Shown piece after piece: positions 1 to 8,558 of a stretch of 64,000 bases of DNA. The notes beneath the pieces are model-generated. The model had not been told where the DNA came from. It saw only the letters and a program-made list of their open reading frames with translations, and searched no databases. The stretch spans positions 62,001 to 126,000 of the forward strand of contig FCNS01000046.1 in the NCBI GenBank assembly GCA_900045905.1, given 5' to 3'. Each line of letters opens with the position of its first letter. Within the stretch, counting starts at the first letter, position 1. The stretch is from Clostridiales bacterium CHKCI001. Its GTDB lineage: Bacteria; Bacillota; Clostridia; Lachnospirales; Lachnospiraceae. Both the position numbers and the translations under genes were made by a program.

Positions 1-1360
1 ACACAGCTGGAACAATCATATCAATAAGGTATAATAAATGTGGGCATCGCTGCTTTGCCTCTGCCGATGCGTACCATTTCTTACGAATTATCTTTCCAAT
101 TGGGGTAATTGCAATCACTGCAACAATCAAAAAGAAGATATTATTCTGAATTAATAATGTCGTCTCCATATTCATCCAATTTCTTCCTGAAAAGTCAAAC
201 ATCCCTTTTAATACTGTAATCAGCTCTTGCATATTCTCAAATCGGAATATAACCCATCCAAAGTACACAACCAAAATTGTGTAAATCCATCCAAAAATTT
301 TTGGAATACGATCTAATAATTTTCCTAAAAATAATCGCTCTATTACAAGAAAAACAAAATAGAACAATCCCCATAAAATATAATTCCAACTTGCTCCATG
401 CCACATTCCTGTTAAAAACCATACAATAAATAGATTTCGGAACGTACAAAAACTTCCTTTTCGATTCCCTCCCAGCGGAATATAAACATAATCTCGAAAG
501 AATGTACTCAAGGAAATATGCCACCGACGCCAAAAATCTTTCACCGACACGGCTATGTAAGGATAGTTAAAATTCTCTAAATAATGAAAACCTACCATTC
601 TTCCCATTCCAATCGCCATATCGGAATAAGCAGAGAAATCTAAATAGATCTGCAACATATAAAATAACATTCCAAGCCAAAGTCCAGAGACAGATGCGGT
701 TGCTAATTGATCGCTTACGATTAATGTATCTGCAAGACTCGCACATGTATTTGCCAAAACAGCTTTTTTAGCAAGTCCTACACAAAACCGTCTTACCCCT
801 TCTGCCACATCATGGGCAGTTACGGATCGATCTTCGATTTCATCTGCCACTGTTTGATAACGCACAATTGGACCTGCAATACATTGGTGGAATAAACTAC
901 AATAAAGCAATACTTTCCAATAGCGTCTTTGCACCGCTACTTCCTCTCGATATACATCTACTACATAAGATAGTAATTGGAATGTGTAAAAGGAGATTCC
1001 AATTGGAAGCACAATATTAGGAACTTCATTCGGAAATCCTGTTAGATATTGCAAATTTGTCAGGAAAAATCCAGTATATTTAAAAAATCCAAGTGTCAGT
1101 AATGCTCCGAAACATTCTAAAAACATCCAGATTTTTTTTCCTCTCTTTGTTCTAGCGTTGGCAATGCGGCATGCAGTAAACCAGCTCCAAAAGCTCAAGC
1201 CAACTAACAATACTAAGTATTTTGGTCCGCCCCATGAATAAAACACAAGGGAAAATAATAATAGTACAATATTTTTCTGTTTGATTGTAGACGCAAAAAA
1301 ATACGCAATAAAACTAAGCACAAGAAAAGCGAATACAAACAGTAAACTTGAGAATACCAT
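1..1360 (-). CDS. MBOAT family membrane O-acyltransferase (AlgI/DltB-like), 3' part outside window
   Basis: The frame is open from an ATG at 1360 to position 1, about 453 codons, so the C-terminus lies beyond the left edge. GGAGAG lies just upstream of the start. The product is a multi-pass membrane protein. Its central region reads VSVKDFWRRWHISLSTFFRD and then YIPLGGNRKG. A later WFLTGMWHGASWNYILWG segment carries the conserved histidine of MBOAT enzymes. This is the layout of AlgI/PatA/DltB-type proteins, which move acyl (often acetyl) groups across the membrane onto extracellular polysaccharides. A partner SGNH/AlgJ-like protein would be expected further left, outside the window. The exact substrate cannot be told from the sequence. 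A shorter 98-codon frame inside the gene (237-533) is a shadow. Confidence 0.9.
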   Translation of the reverse strand, partial: MVFSSLLFVFAFLVLSFIAYFFASTIKQKNIVLLLFSLVFYSWGGPKYLVLLVGLSFWSWFTACRIANARTKRGKKIWMFLECFGALLTLGFFKYTGFFLTNLQYLTGFPNEVPNIVLPIGISFYTFQLLSYVVDVYREEVAVQRRYWKVLLYCSLFHQCIAGPIVRYQTVADEIEDRSVTAHDVAEGVRRFCVGLAKKAVLANTCASLADTLIVSDQLATASVSGLWLGMLFYMLQIYLDFSAYSDMAIGMGRMVGFHYLENFNYPYIAVSVKDFWRRWHISLSTFFRDYVYIPLGGNRKGSFCTFRNLFIVWFLTGMWHGASWNYILWGLFYFVFLVIERLFLGKLLDRIPKIFGWIYTILVVYFGWVIFRFENMQELITVLKGMFDFSGRNWMNMETTLLIQNNIFFLIVAVIAITPIGKIIRKKWYASAEAKQRCPHLLYLIDMIVPAV

Positions 1361-1486
1361 ATTAAACTCTCCATTCTCCTAACATCACAAAATAATTACC
1401 TGCTTTTTTCATTTGCACGAAAGTAGCTGCGGTATCTGGTTGATTATACCTCATAACCGACTAGATCGCAAGCTCTTTATCAAGAG

Positions 1487-1532
1487 AAAAGAGTTATATT
1501 TAGCTCTACCAAGTCTAAATACAACTCTTTTT
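1487..1532 (-). terminator. Intrinsic terminator after ilvB
   Basis: Arms at 1487-1503 and 1515-1532 form a ~17-bp stem with one wobble and an 11-nt loop. The A/T ends give a U-run on either strand. It lies 3' of ilvB and 5' of the MBOAT gene, so it probably ends the leuB-ilvD-ilvB transcript. Confidence 0.7.
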
Positions 1533-1557
1533 CATACGTAACTATAAAGTCATCTGC

Positions 1558-3237
1558 TTATTTCACAGATAAGTCTTCTTCTGAAAAGCACTCTTCAATT
1601 GGTGCGCCTGGAGCAACCATTGGAAATACCTTATCATCTTTTTCAATCTGGCATTCAATTACAACTGGAATATTTAAATCAATTGCCTCACGAACTGCTG
1701 GTTCAAATTCTTCACATTTTGTAACACGATATGCCTTTGCTCCCATTGCCTCTGCCAATTTTACAAAATCTACCTGATCTTCTAAAACGGTATGGGAATA
1801 ACGTTTGCCATAGAATAAGGTTTGCCACTGACGTACCATACCCAGAACATGATTATTTACTACAATCTGAATTACTGGAATATTATAACGAGTCGCTGTA
1901 GCAATCTCATTCATATTCATGCGGAAGCAACCGTCTCCTGCAATATTAATCACCGTTTTATCCTTACAGCCCATCTTAGCTCCAATTGCAGCCCCAAGAC
2001 CATAACCCATCGTTCCAAGTCCGCCAGAACTGATAAAACTTCTTGGCGTTTGATATTTATAATATTGAGCAGCCCACATTTGATGTTGTCCTACTTCTGT
2101 TACAATGATTGCATTTCCCTTTGTAATTTCATTTAATTTTTCCATAATATATGGCCCCGTCAATTCGCCTTTATGATAGGAAAGTGGATAACGTCTTTTT
2201 AATTGTTCTATTTCTGTAATCCATTTTTTATGTTCCATCGGCTCTAACCGCATATTTAATTCTTGCAGTACACATTTTACATCACCAATAATTGATGCAT
2301 CGGTTCGTATGTTTTTATTAATTTCCGCTGGATCGACATCAATCTGCAATACCTTTGCATTGTACGCAAACCTCTTAGCATTTCCAGTAACACGGTCGCT
2401 GAATCTTGCTCCAACCGTAATAAGTAAATCACATTTCGTCACACCAAAATTAGATGCTTTTGTTCCATGCATACCAAGCATACCAGAATACAATGGATCT
2501 TCTCCATTAAATGCTCCTTTTCCCATTAATGTGTCGGTAACTGGTGCATTAATTTTATGAACAAATTCACGCAATTCCTTAGAAGCCCCAGATGCAATGG
2601 CACCGCCTCCTACAAACACAAACGGTTTTTCTGCTTTCTTGATCATCTCCACTGCCTTTTCCAGATCTTCTTCCTTCATGTTTTTTGTAATTGGACGAAT
2701 TGGTTCTGGAATTATCTTCGTATATTCTGTCTTATTTGCAGTAACATCCTTTGTAATATCTACAAGTACTGGGCCTGGACGTCCTTCTTTTGCAATACGG
2801 AATGCAGAACGAATCGTATCAGCCAACTTTGTTACATCTTTTACAATATAATTATGCTTTGTAATTGGCATTGTAATACCTGCAATATCTACTTCTTGGA
2901 ATGTATCTTTTCCAAGCAGGTTTACAGCTACATTGGCAGTAATTGCAACAATTGGAATAGAATCCATATAGGCCGTTGCAATTCCAGTTACAAGATTCGT
3001 AGCTCCTGGACCTGATGTTGCCATACAAACACCAACTTTTCCAGTTGCACGTGCATACCCATCTGCTGCATGAGCCGCTCCCTGCTCATGAGAAGTTAAA
3101 ATATGAGTAATCTCATCCGAATGTTTATATAATGCATCATATACATTTAGAATAGTACCACCTGGATAACCAAATACTGTATCTACTCCCTGTTCTTTCA
3201 GACATTCAATAATAATTTCTGAGCCAGTTAATTGCAT
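1558..3237 (-). CDS. ilvB: Acetolactate synthase large subunit
   Basis: This 559-aa thiamine-diphosphate enzyme condenses two pyruvates to acetolactate, or pyruvate plus 2-oxobutyrate, in valine/leucine/isoleucine synthesis. The length is normal for the catalytic subunit. The N-terminal PYR domain has GYPGGTILNVYDAL and the catalytic glutamate E51 in SHEQGAAHAADGYAR. The C-terminal PP domain has the ThDP-Mg motif from G434-D435-G436 to N461-N462. AGGAGAG precedes the ATG. It is the last gene of leuB-ilvD-ilvB, 15 bp after ilvD. No small regulatory subunit (ilvN) lies beside it in this window, so that subunit must be elsewhere or absent. A catabolic acetolactate synthase (AlsS) is less likely, given the two biosynthetic neighbours. 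Confidence 0.95.
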   Translation of the reverse strand: MQLTGSEIIIECLKEQGVDTVFGYPGGTILNVYDALYKHSDEITHILTSHEQGAAHAADGYARATGKVGVCMATSGPGATNLVTGIATAYMDSIPIVAITANVAVNLLGKDTFQEVDIAGITMPITKHNYIVKDVTKLADTIRSAFRIAKEGRPGPVLVDITKDVTANKTEYTKIIPEPIRPITKNMKEEDLEKAVEMIKKAEKPFVFVGGGAIASGASKELREFVHKINAPVTDTLMGKGAFNGEDPLYSGMLGMHGTKASNFGVTKCDLLITVGARFSDRVTGNAKRFAYNAKVLQIDVDPAEINKNIRTDASIIGDVKCVLQELNMRLEPMEHKKWITEIEQLKRRYPLSYHKGELTGPYIMEKLNEITKGNAIIVTEVGQHQMWAAQYYKYQTPRSFISSGGLGTMGYGLGAAIGAKMGCKDKTVINIAGDGCFRMNMNEIATATRYNIPVIQIVVNNHVLGMVRQWQTLFYGKRYSHTVLEDQVDFVKLAEAMGAKAYRVTKCEEFEPAVREAIDLNIPVVIECQIEKDDKVFPMVAPGAPIEECFSEEDLSVK

Positions 3238-3252
3238 AGTATTCTCTCCTTT

Positions 3253-4920
3253 TTATTTTTTTATCTCTAAAATCGCACCACGGTTTCCAGAAGTTACCAT
3301 AGAAGCATATCTTGCCAAATATCCTGTTGTTATTTTTGGTTCTCTTGGAGTCCATGCCGCTCTTCTTCGCTCCATTTCTTCATCAGAAATATCTACATTT
3401 AATGTATTTTCTGGAATATTAATCTTGATGATATCCCCTTCTTCTACAAGGGCAATTGGACCTCCAACTGCGGCTTCTGGAGACACATGTCCAATACTTG
3501 CTCCTCTGGATGCTCCGCTAAAACGTCCATCTGTAATCAGAGCAACACTCGAGCCAAGTCCCATACCTGCAATTGCAGAAGTAGGATTGAGCATTTCTCT
3601 CATTCCAGGGCCACCTTTCGGTCCTTCATAACGAATTACAACCACATCTCCAGCTACAATCTTTCCACCTTTAATTGCTGCAATTGCATCTTCTTCACAA
3701 TCAAATACTCTAGCAGGACCTTCATGTACCATCATCTCTGGAGCAACTGCAGAACGTTTTACAACACCAGAATCTGGAGCCAGATTTCCCTTCAATACCG
3801 CAATACCGCCAGTCTGGCTATATGGATTTTCAATTGGACGAATTACTTCTGGATTCTTGTTCACGCAGCCTTTAATATTCTCTGCTACTGTTTTTCCTGT
3901 TACTGTAATAAGATCCGTATACAATAAATTCTTCTTGTTTAATTCATTCATGACTGCATACACACCGCCCGCTTCATTGAGTTCTTCAATGTACGTATGA
4001 CCTGCTGGTGCCAGATGACAGAGATTTGGTGTTTTACTGCTGATTTCATTTGCGATATCTACATTTAATTCTACACCTGCTTCATGTGCAATCGCTGGAA
4101 GATGCAACATACTATTTGTGGAACATCCAAGTGCCATATCCACCGTTAATGCATTTAAAAATGCCTTTTCTGTCATAATATCTCTTGGACGAATATTTAA
4201 TTCTAATAACTTCATAACTTGCATGCCTGCATGTTTTGCAAGTTTCAGACGTTCGGAATATACAGCTGGAATGGTACCATTTCCCTTTAATCCCATACCC
4301 AATACTTCTGTCAGGCAGTTCATAGAGTTTGCTGTATACATACCTGAACAAGAACCACAAGTTGGGCACGTCTTATTTTCATATTCTAACACTTCTTCTT
4401 CTGTTAAGTTTCCTGCGGCATAAGCGCCTACTGCTTCAAACATAGAAGAAAGACTTGTCTTACAACCCTTTACACGTCCTGCCAACATTGGACCACCACT
4501 TACAAAAACAGTTGGAATATTTACTCTAGCCGCCGCCATTAAAAGACCTGGTACGTTTTTATCACAGTTTGGAACCATAACCAATCCATCAAACTGATGA
4601 GCCATAGCCAATGCTTCTGTAGAGTCTGCAATTAAGTCTCTTGTTACAAGAGAATATTTCATACCAACATGCCCCATTGCAATACCATCACATACCGCAA
4701 TTGCTGGTACAACAACTGGAACTCCTCCAGCCATAGCAACTCCCATTTTAACTGCTTCTACAATTTTATCCAAATTCATATGTCCTGGAACAATTTCATT
4801 ATAGGAACTTACAACACCAATCAATGGTTTTTTCATTTCTTCTTCTGTAAATCCAAGTGCATTAAACAAAGAACGATGTGGAGCCTGCTGCATCCCCTTT
4901 TTCACTGCGTCACTTCTCAT
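3253..4920 (-). CDS. ilvD: Dihydroxy-acid dehydratase
   Basis: This 555-aa Fe-S dehydratase converts 2,3-dihydroxy-isovalerate or -methylvalerate to the 2-keto acids in valine and isoleucine synthesis. The cysteines expected to hold the cluster are visible: C119 in [10 protein letters not shown], and C188/C191 in [19 protein letters not shown]. The C-terminal swivelling domain has the usual GGPGMREML and [10 protein letters not shown] motifs. Length and domain order are typical of the IlvD/Edd family; position between leuB and ilvB argues for IlvD rather than Edd or a sugar-acid dehydratase. The start is the ATG preceded by AGGAGGAATTAATT. It is 45 bp after leuB and 15 bp before ilvB. Confidence 0.96.
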   Translation of the reverse strand: MRSDAVKKGMQQAPHRSLFNALGFTEEEMKKPLIGVVSSYNEIVPGHMNLDKIVEAVKMGVAMAGGVPVVVPAIAVCDGIAMGHVGMKYSLVTRDLIADSTEALAMAHQFDGLVMVPNCDKNVPGLLMAAARVNIPTVFVSGGPMLAGRVKGCKTSLSSMFEAVGAYAAGNLTEEEVLEYENKTCPTCGSCSGMYTANSMNCLTEVLGMGLKGNGTIPAVYSERLKLAKHAGMQVMKLLELNIRPRDIMTEKAFLNALTVDMALGCSTNSMLHLPAIAHEAGVELNVDIANEISSKTPNLCHLAPAGHTYIEELNEAGGVYAVMNELNKKNLLYTDLITVTGKTVAENIKGCVNKNPEVIRPIENPYSQTGGIAVLKGNLAPDSGVVKRSAVAPEMMVHEGPARVFDCEEDAIAAIKGGKIVAGDVVVIRYEGPKGGPGMREMLNPTSAIAGMGLGSSVALITDGRFSGASRGASIGHVSPEAAVGGPIALVEEGDIIKINIPENTLNVDISDEEMERRRAAWTPREPKITTGYLARYASMVTSGNRGAILEIKK

Positions 4921-4965
4921 AATTAATTCCTCCTAAAAATAAACCGTTTGGGTCTTATTATGTAT

Positions 4966-6051
4966 CTATTTGATACGTTCTGCAATCAAATCTCCCATTT
5001 CAATGGTTCCAACTTGAGTGCAGCCATCTGACATAATATCAACAGTACGATATCCTTCTTCCAATACTTTTGCTACTGCATTTTCTACTGCTGCTGCCTC
5101 TTCATCTAAATCAAAGGAATAACGCAACATCATTGCTGCTGATAAAATCGTAGCAATTGGATTGGCAATATTTTGACCTGCAATATCTGGTGCAGAACCA
5201 TGACTTGGCTCATATAAGCCTAGTTTTGTCGCTCCAAGACTTGCAGATGATAACATACCGATCGAACCTGTCACCATACTGGCTTCATCCGATAAAATAT
5301 CACCAAACATATTCTCTGTTAAAATAACATCAAATTGTCCAGGATCTTTTACTAACTGCATTGCACAATTATCTACAAGCATATGTGTAACCGTCACTTC
5401 TGGATAATCTTTTGCAACTTCATTTACTACACTTCTCCAAAGGCGAGAAGAATCTAATACATTTGCTTTATCCACACTAATCAGATTCTTTCTTCTCTTC
5501 ATCGCAATTTCAAACGCTTTTATTGCAATACGACGAATTTCCCTCTCGTCATATACAAGTGTATCCGTTGCTTTTCTCACACCATCCACTACTTCTGTGC
5601 TGCGTGCTCCAAAATACAGTCCTCCTGTTAATTCTCTCATAATTACCATATCAAAACCTGCATCTGCAATCTCTGCACGCAATGGACACGCATCTTTCAA
5701 TTCTTTATATAAATACGCTGGACGGATGTTTGCAAATAGCTCCAATCCTTTGCGAATCTTTAACAATCCTGCTTCTGGACGATCCTTTGGATCAATATCA
5801 TACCAACGAGAGTTTCCTACATCGCCGCCAACCGCTCCTAGCAATACGGAATCGCTTGCCTTTGCACGTTCCAACGTTTCATCTGTTAACGATGTTCCAT
5901 ATGCATCAATGGAACAACCTCCCATCAGCAATTCTTCATATGTAAAATTATGGTCATACTTTTCTGCCACTTTATCCAGAATCTTTCTGGCTTCTCTAAT
6001 AATCTCTGGACCAATTCCATCACCTGGAATTAATGCGATATGAAATTTCAT
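4966..6051 (-). CDS. leuB: 3-isopropylmalate dehydrogenase
   Basis: This 361-aa NAD-dependent beta-decarboxylating dehydrogenase makes 2-oxoisocaproate from 3-isopropylmalate in leucine synthesis. It shows IPGDGIGPE at the N-terminus, substrate arginines around R100-R110 and R139, K195 in VDKAN, and metal-binding aspartates D251/D255 in [12 protein letters not shown]. The adenine-binding [12 protein letters not shown] lies at 281-292. It is the first gene of the operon. leuA and leuCD are not in the window. The ribosome site is poor: AAAGG lies about 16 nt before the ATG, and a 44-bp repeat hairpin begins only 24 bp upstream. Translation of the first gene could therefore be controlled through the leader. 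Confidence 0.96.
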   Translation of the reverse strand: MKFHIALIPGDGIGPEIIREARKILDKVAEKYDHNFTYEELLMGGCSIDAYGTSLTDETLERAKASDSVLLGAVGGDVGNSRWYDIDPKDRPEAGLLKIRKGLELFANIRPAYLYKELKDACPLRAEIADAGFDMVIMRELTGGLYFGARSTEVVDGVRKATDTLVYDEREIRRIAIKAFEIAMKRRKNLISVDKANVLDSSRLWRSVVNEVAKDYPEVTVTHMLVDNCAMQLVKDPGQFDVILTENMFGDILSDEASMVTGSIGMLSSASLGATKLGLYEPSHGSAPDIAGQNIANPIATILSAAMMLRYSFDLDEEAAAVENAVAKVLEEGYRTVDIMSDGCTQVGTIEMGDLIAERIK

Positions 6052-6074
6052 ACTTTACACCAAGCCTTTCATAG

Positions 6075-6118
6075 TAAACTTTCATGCCCGCTTTGCAGGC
6101 ACCATCATGATATAAAAG
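6075..6118 (-). repeat. 44-bp leader hairpin element, copy 1 (leuB)
   Basis: On the minus strand it carries TGCC-TGC-AAA-GCGGGCA hairpin arms flanked by CTTTTATATCATGA and TGAAAGTTTA. It differs from the murE copy at 41704-41747 at only three positions. It lies in the 5' leader of leuB, in sense orientation. Confidence 0.75.
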
Positions 6119-6122
6119 CCTT

Positions 6123-6160
6123 CCCCTAACCTTTTTGTGTTCTCACACAAAAAGTAGGGG
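6123..6160 (-). promoter_or_regulatory. Long stem-loop in leuB leader (attenuator, or hflX terminator)
   Basis: CCCCTA plus CTTTTTGTGT pairs with ACACAAAAAG plus TAGGGG, about 16 bp with a 2-nt bulge and a TCTC loop. It is followed on the minus strand by AAGGCTTTT. It lies downstream of the leuB promoter at 6207-6235, inside the leader, so attenuation of the operon is possible. It could equally stop read-through from hflX. No T-box consensus was found. Confidence 0.55.
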
Positions 6161-6206
6161 ATTGCATCTTGTCGCTTTATTGCGTTAGCATATTCGTATT
6201 AGTATT

Positions 6207-6235
6207 ATGTTAGACTATTTTATCGATTTTTTCAA
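6207..6235 (-). promoter_or_regulatory. Promoter of leuB-ilvD-ilvB
   Basis: Minus strand: TTGAAA at 6235-6230, a 17-bp spacer, and TAACAT at 6212-6207. This predicts a start near 6200 and a leader of about 150 nt. Confidence 0.6.
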
Positions 6236-6305
6236 GTGTTATTAAAAAATTTATCTATATTTTCTTCCATTAATTTGTTAAAGTACTTAAATCCCTTTGA
6301 TATCT

Positions 6306-6322
6306 AAACACAGAACGGGTAG
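6306..6322. repeat. Possible end fragment of the ~165-bp dispersed repeat
   Basis: AACACAGAACGGGTAGT matches the outer end of the repeat (AACGCAGAACGGGTAGT in copy C, read on the minus strand) with one mismatch. It lies just beyond the hflX stop codon. It may be a remnant or chance. Confidence 0.3.
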
Positions 6323-6331
6323 TTTTCCACT

Positions 6332-7582
6332 TTATTCAGACTCTCCTTTGATAAGAGGAAAGAATTCGGCAGGTATAAAAGCAGTTACTTTAATTCCATC
6401 TTCCGTATAGTTTTCTTCTAACAGTTGTCCATACTTTCGGATTAATTGGATTTTTCCTGCCTCTGCATAAGAATAAGTCTGCTGCACATATATTTTTTGT
6501 TCTCTCAAAATCTGTTCCAATAACCGTTTTAAATCATTTAAGCCTTCCCCAGTCTTTGCTGAAATAGGTAATACATAATCTGCCTTAAAATCACGGCATA
6601 CCGATGGATGCTCTAAACAATCCTGTTTATTAAATAAAGTAATACCAATTTTATCTTCCACTCCCAGTTCCCTCAGTGTATCATAGACAACATGCATTTG
6701 CGTATCCATCATCGAATTAGATGCATCTACCACATGAATTAAAATATCACAATACTTCGCTTCTTCCAGCGTACTGCGAAATGCATCAATAAGATGGTGG
6801 GGAAGTTTTCGAATAAAACCAACCGTATCGGTCAGAAGAATTTCTTCTCCTGAATCTAATTTCATCATACGAGTAGTTGGATCTAACGTAGCAAATAGTT
6901 TATCTTCTGCTAAAATATCAGCTCCAGTCAATTGATTCAAAAGAGTTGATTTTCCGGCATTTGTATATCCGACAATTGCTGCTACAGGCACATAATTTCT
7001 ACTTCTTCGTTGCCTTGTCACTTCTCGGTGTTTTTTCACTGCTTCCAATTCTTGCTTCAATTGACTAATTCTTTGATGAATCAATCGACGATCGATTTCC
7101 AGCTTTTTCTCACCAGGTCCTCTCGTGCCAATCCCACCGCCAAGACGGGAAAGGGAATTACGAAGTCCAACCAAACGAGCTGCACGGTACCGCAGCTGGG
7201 CAAGTTCTACTTGAATTTTTCCTTCACTTGTCATTGCATGGGCTGCAAAAATATCTAAAATCACCATAGTGCGATCCATTATTTTCGTTTCTAACATAGA
7301 CTCCAGATTTCGAAGCTGAACAGGGGACAACTCATCATCACATACAACCCCTGTTGCATCTAACTCTGATAATAATTCCTTTACTTCCTCTATTTTTCCC
7401 TTTCCAATATAAGTAGCAGGATTTTGATGCTCCAAATTTTGAATTACTTTCGCTAATGTGATTCCACCTGCCGTATCAATCAATTCTTCTAACTCATCCA
7501 AAGACTGCTCTGTGTCCCCGCCACCGTTTTCTGAAACGGCTAGTAGAATTACTCGTTCTTCTGCTTCTTTTATCTCAATCAT
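6332..7582 (-). CDS. hflX: GTPase HflX
   Basis: HflX is a ribosome-associated GTPase that splits stalled or hibernating 70S ribosomes. Using the five-residue-longer frame for numbering, the N-terminal HflX domain (about 25-195) contains the glycine-rich LGGGIGTRGPGEKKLE. The G domain follows with G1 GYTNAGKST (209-217), G3 DTVGF (256-260) and G4 NKQD (322-325). I place the start at the ATG at 7582, where GAGGG sits 8 nt upstream. A GTG at 7594 in the same frame has no good ribosome site. The product is then 416 aa, normal for the family. It lies 39 bp downstream of a TPR protein gene on the same strand, so co-transcription is likely. Confidence 0.95.
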   Translation of the reverse strand: MIEIKEAEERVILLAVSENGGGDTEQSLDELEELIDTAGGITLAKVIQNLEHQNPATYIGKGKIEEVKELLSELDATGVVCDDELSPVQLRNLESMLETKIMDRTMVILDIFAAHAMTSEGKIQVELAQLRYRAARLVGLRNSLSRLGGGIGTRGPGEKKLEIDRRLIHQRISQLKQELEAVKKHREVTRQRRSRNYVPVAAIVGYTNAGKSTLLNQLTGADILAEDKLFATLDPTTRMMKLDSGEEILLTDTVGFIRKLPHHLIDAFRSTLEEAKYCDILIHVVDASNSMMDTQMHVVYDTLRELGVEDKIGITLFNKQDCLEHPSVCRDFKADYVLPISAKTGEGLNDLKRLLEQILREQKIYVQQTYSYAEAGKIQLIRKYGQLLEENYTEDGIKVTAFIPAEFFPLIKGESE

Positions 7583-7621
7583 ATCATCCCTCACTTTTTC
7601 TATTTCCAGATTATTCTTTGT

Positions 7622-8170
7622 CTAGGATTCCCCTAAAAATTTTTTTGCTGTTTCCCGAAAGATCTCTGCTTCATTTGAATGTTGCTGTACCTCTAACTGT
7701 TGTGCAATTGTTTCATACACATTCCTATTATACGGCTCTGCTTTTACTGCATTTTGATAATCCTCTAACGCTTTTGAATATTCTCCGGTTTGATCGTATA
7801 AGAATCCTCGTTTCATATAAAGTTCTGCCGTATTTTCCCCAGCATTAATTAACCTTGTATAGGTTTCTGCCGCTTCTTCTTGTAAATCTGCTTTTACTTG
7901 CGTTCCTGCCAGTTCTCTCACAAGTTTAAACTCTTGTTCACCCACAGTATTTCCAATACCTAAGACTGCTTCTTGTAGTTTTTGTACTGCATCAACATAA
8001 TTTTCCTGTTCTATTGCTTGTTTTCCTTGATCCCATAAGGTTTGAAACTCTTCTTTATTTTCCCCATTAGGTATTAAAACTAATATCCCTGTCAATAGAA
8101 AAATAAAACTAAGACAGGTTACAGTAAAAAAGTATTTACTCTCTTGTATTTTTCTCCATTTTTTCTTCAT
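7622..8170 (-). CDS. Membrane-anchored TPR-repeat protein
   Basis: From the ATG at 8170 the product is 182 aa. It has a short basic N-terminus, one membrane helix (FFTVTCLSFIFLLTGILVLI, about residues 14-33), and then a helical region with TPR units. TPR units are visible at the C-terminal half (AELYMKRGFLYDQTGEYSKA followed by LEDYQNAVKAEPYNRNVYE). It probably acts as a scaffold with its TPRs outside the cell. The frame is open upstream to 8380, but the extension is AT-rich and unlike protein. GGGAAGA precedes the chosen ATG. A stronger GGGAGGAGAAG further upstream is not followed by a usable start codon. It precedes hflX by 39 bp. The specific role is unknown. Confidence 0.75.
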   Translation of the reverse strand: MKKKWRKIQESKYFFTVTCLSFIFLLTGILVLIPNGENKEEFQTLWDQGKQAIEQENYVDAVQKLQEAVLGIGNTVGEQEFKLVRELAGTQVKADLQEEAAETYTRLINAGENTAELYMKRGFLYDQTGEYSKALEDYQNAVKAEPYNRNVYETIAQQLEVQQHSNEAEIFRETAKKFLGES

Positions 8171-8558
8171 CTTATAGTCTTCCCAAATTTTTTTTCCTGA
8201 TTTTATAAACTTCTCCTCCCGAAATAAGCAACTCTCCCCACTACTGATATACAAGAATGGAGAATTTTTTATAAGATTTAATATCTTCTTATTTCTGATT
8301 ATTATCCCGAACACTTCTATATTATATGTAATATTAAGATATAAAGGTATTTTGACCCCTGTATCATATTTATAATACAATATCTTTAAAAAATAATCTA
8401 CAATTAAAAGAAAAAAACAACAAAATTAGCCTGTAATTTTTATTCCAATTTTTACCAAAACAAAAGAAATCTGCAATAAAGATTTCTTTTGTTTATTACA
8501 ATAATAAGCTCTCCCGTTTACATAAAAACGGAAGAGCTTATTTCTTACTAATTGAATT
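8171..8558. other. Intergenic region between TPR gene and galT
   Basis: It is very AT-rich. The galT-proximal end holds the galT terminator (8506-8539) and a second 11-bp hairpin (8461-8491). The rest presumably contains the promoter of the TPR-hflX pair, but I could not assign boxes. No convincing coding frame was seen. Confidence 0.6.
8461..8539 (-). terminator. galT terminator plus post-terminator motif
   Basis: Minus strand: stem AAGCTCTTCCGTTT with its complement (8539-8526 and 8519-8506) followed by TTATTATTGTAATAAAC. The tail resembles the TTATTATCGTGATA motif found after other terminators here. A perfect 11-bp hairpin with arms 8461-8471 and 8481-8491 follows. Confidence 0.75.

Noticed and set aside
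237-533. 98-codon minus-strand frame near the left edge
   Set aside because: It is a shadow inside the MBOAT gene, whose frame runs unbroken from 1360 to position 1 and carries the family motifs.
3425-4423. Long plus-strand frames opposite ilvD and ilvB
   Set aside because: They have low-complexity or unnatural composition, no ribosome sites, and lie antisense to clearly conserved genes.
6060-6240. T-box riboswitch for the leucine operon
   Set aside because: No AGGGTGGNACCGCG-like sequence and no specifier-loop layout were found in the leader.
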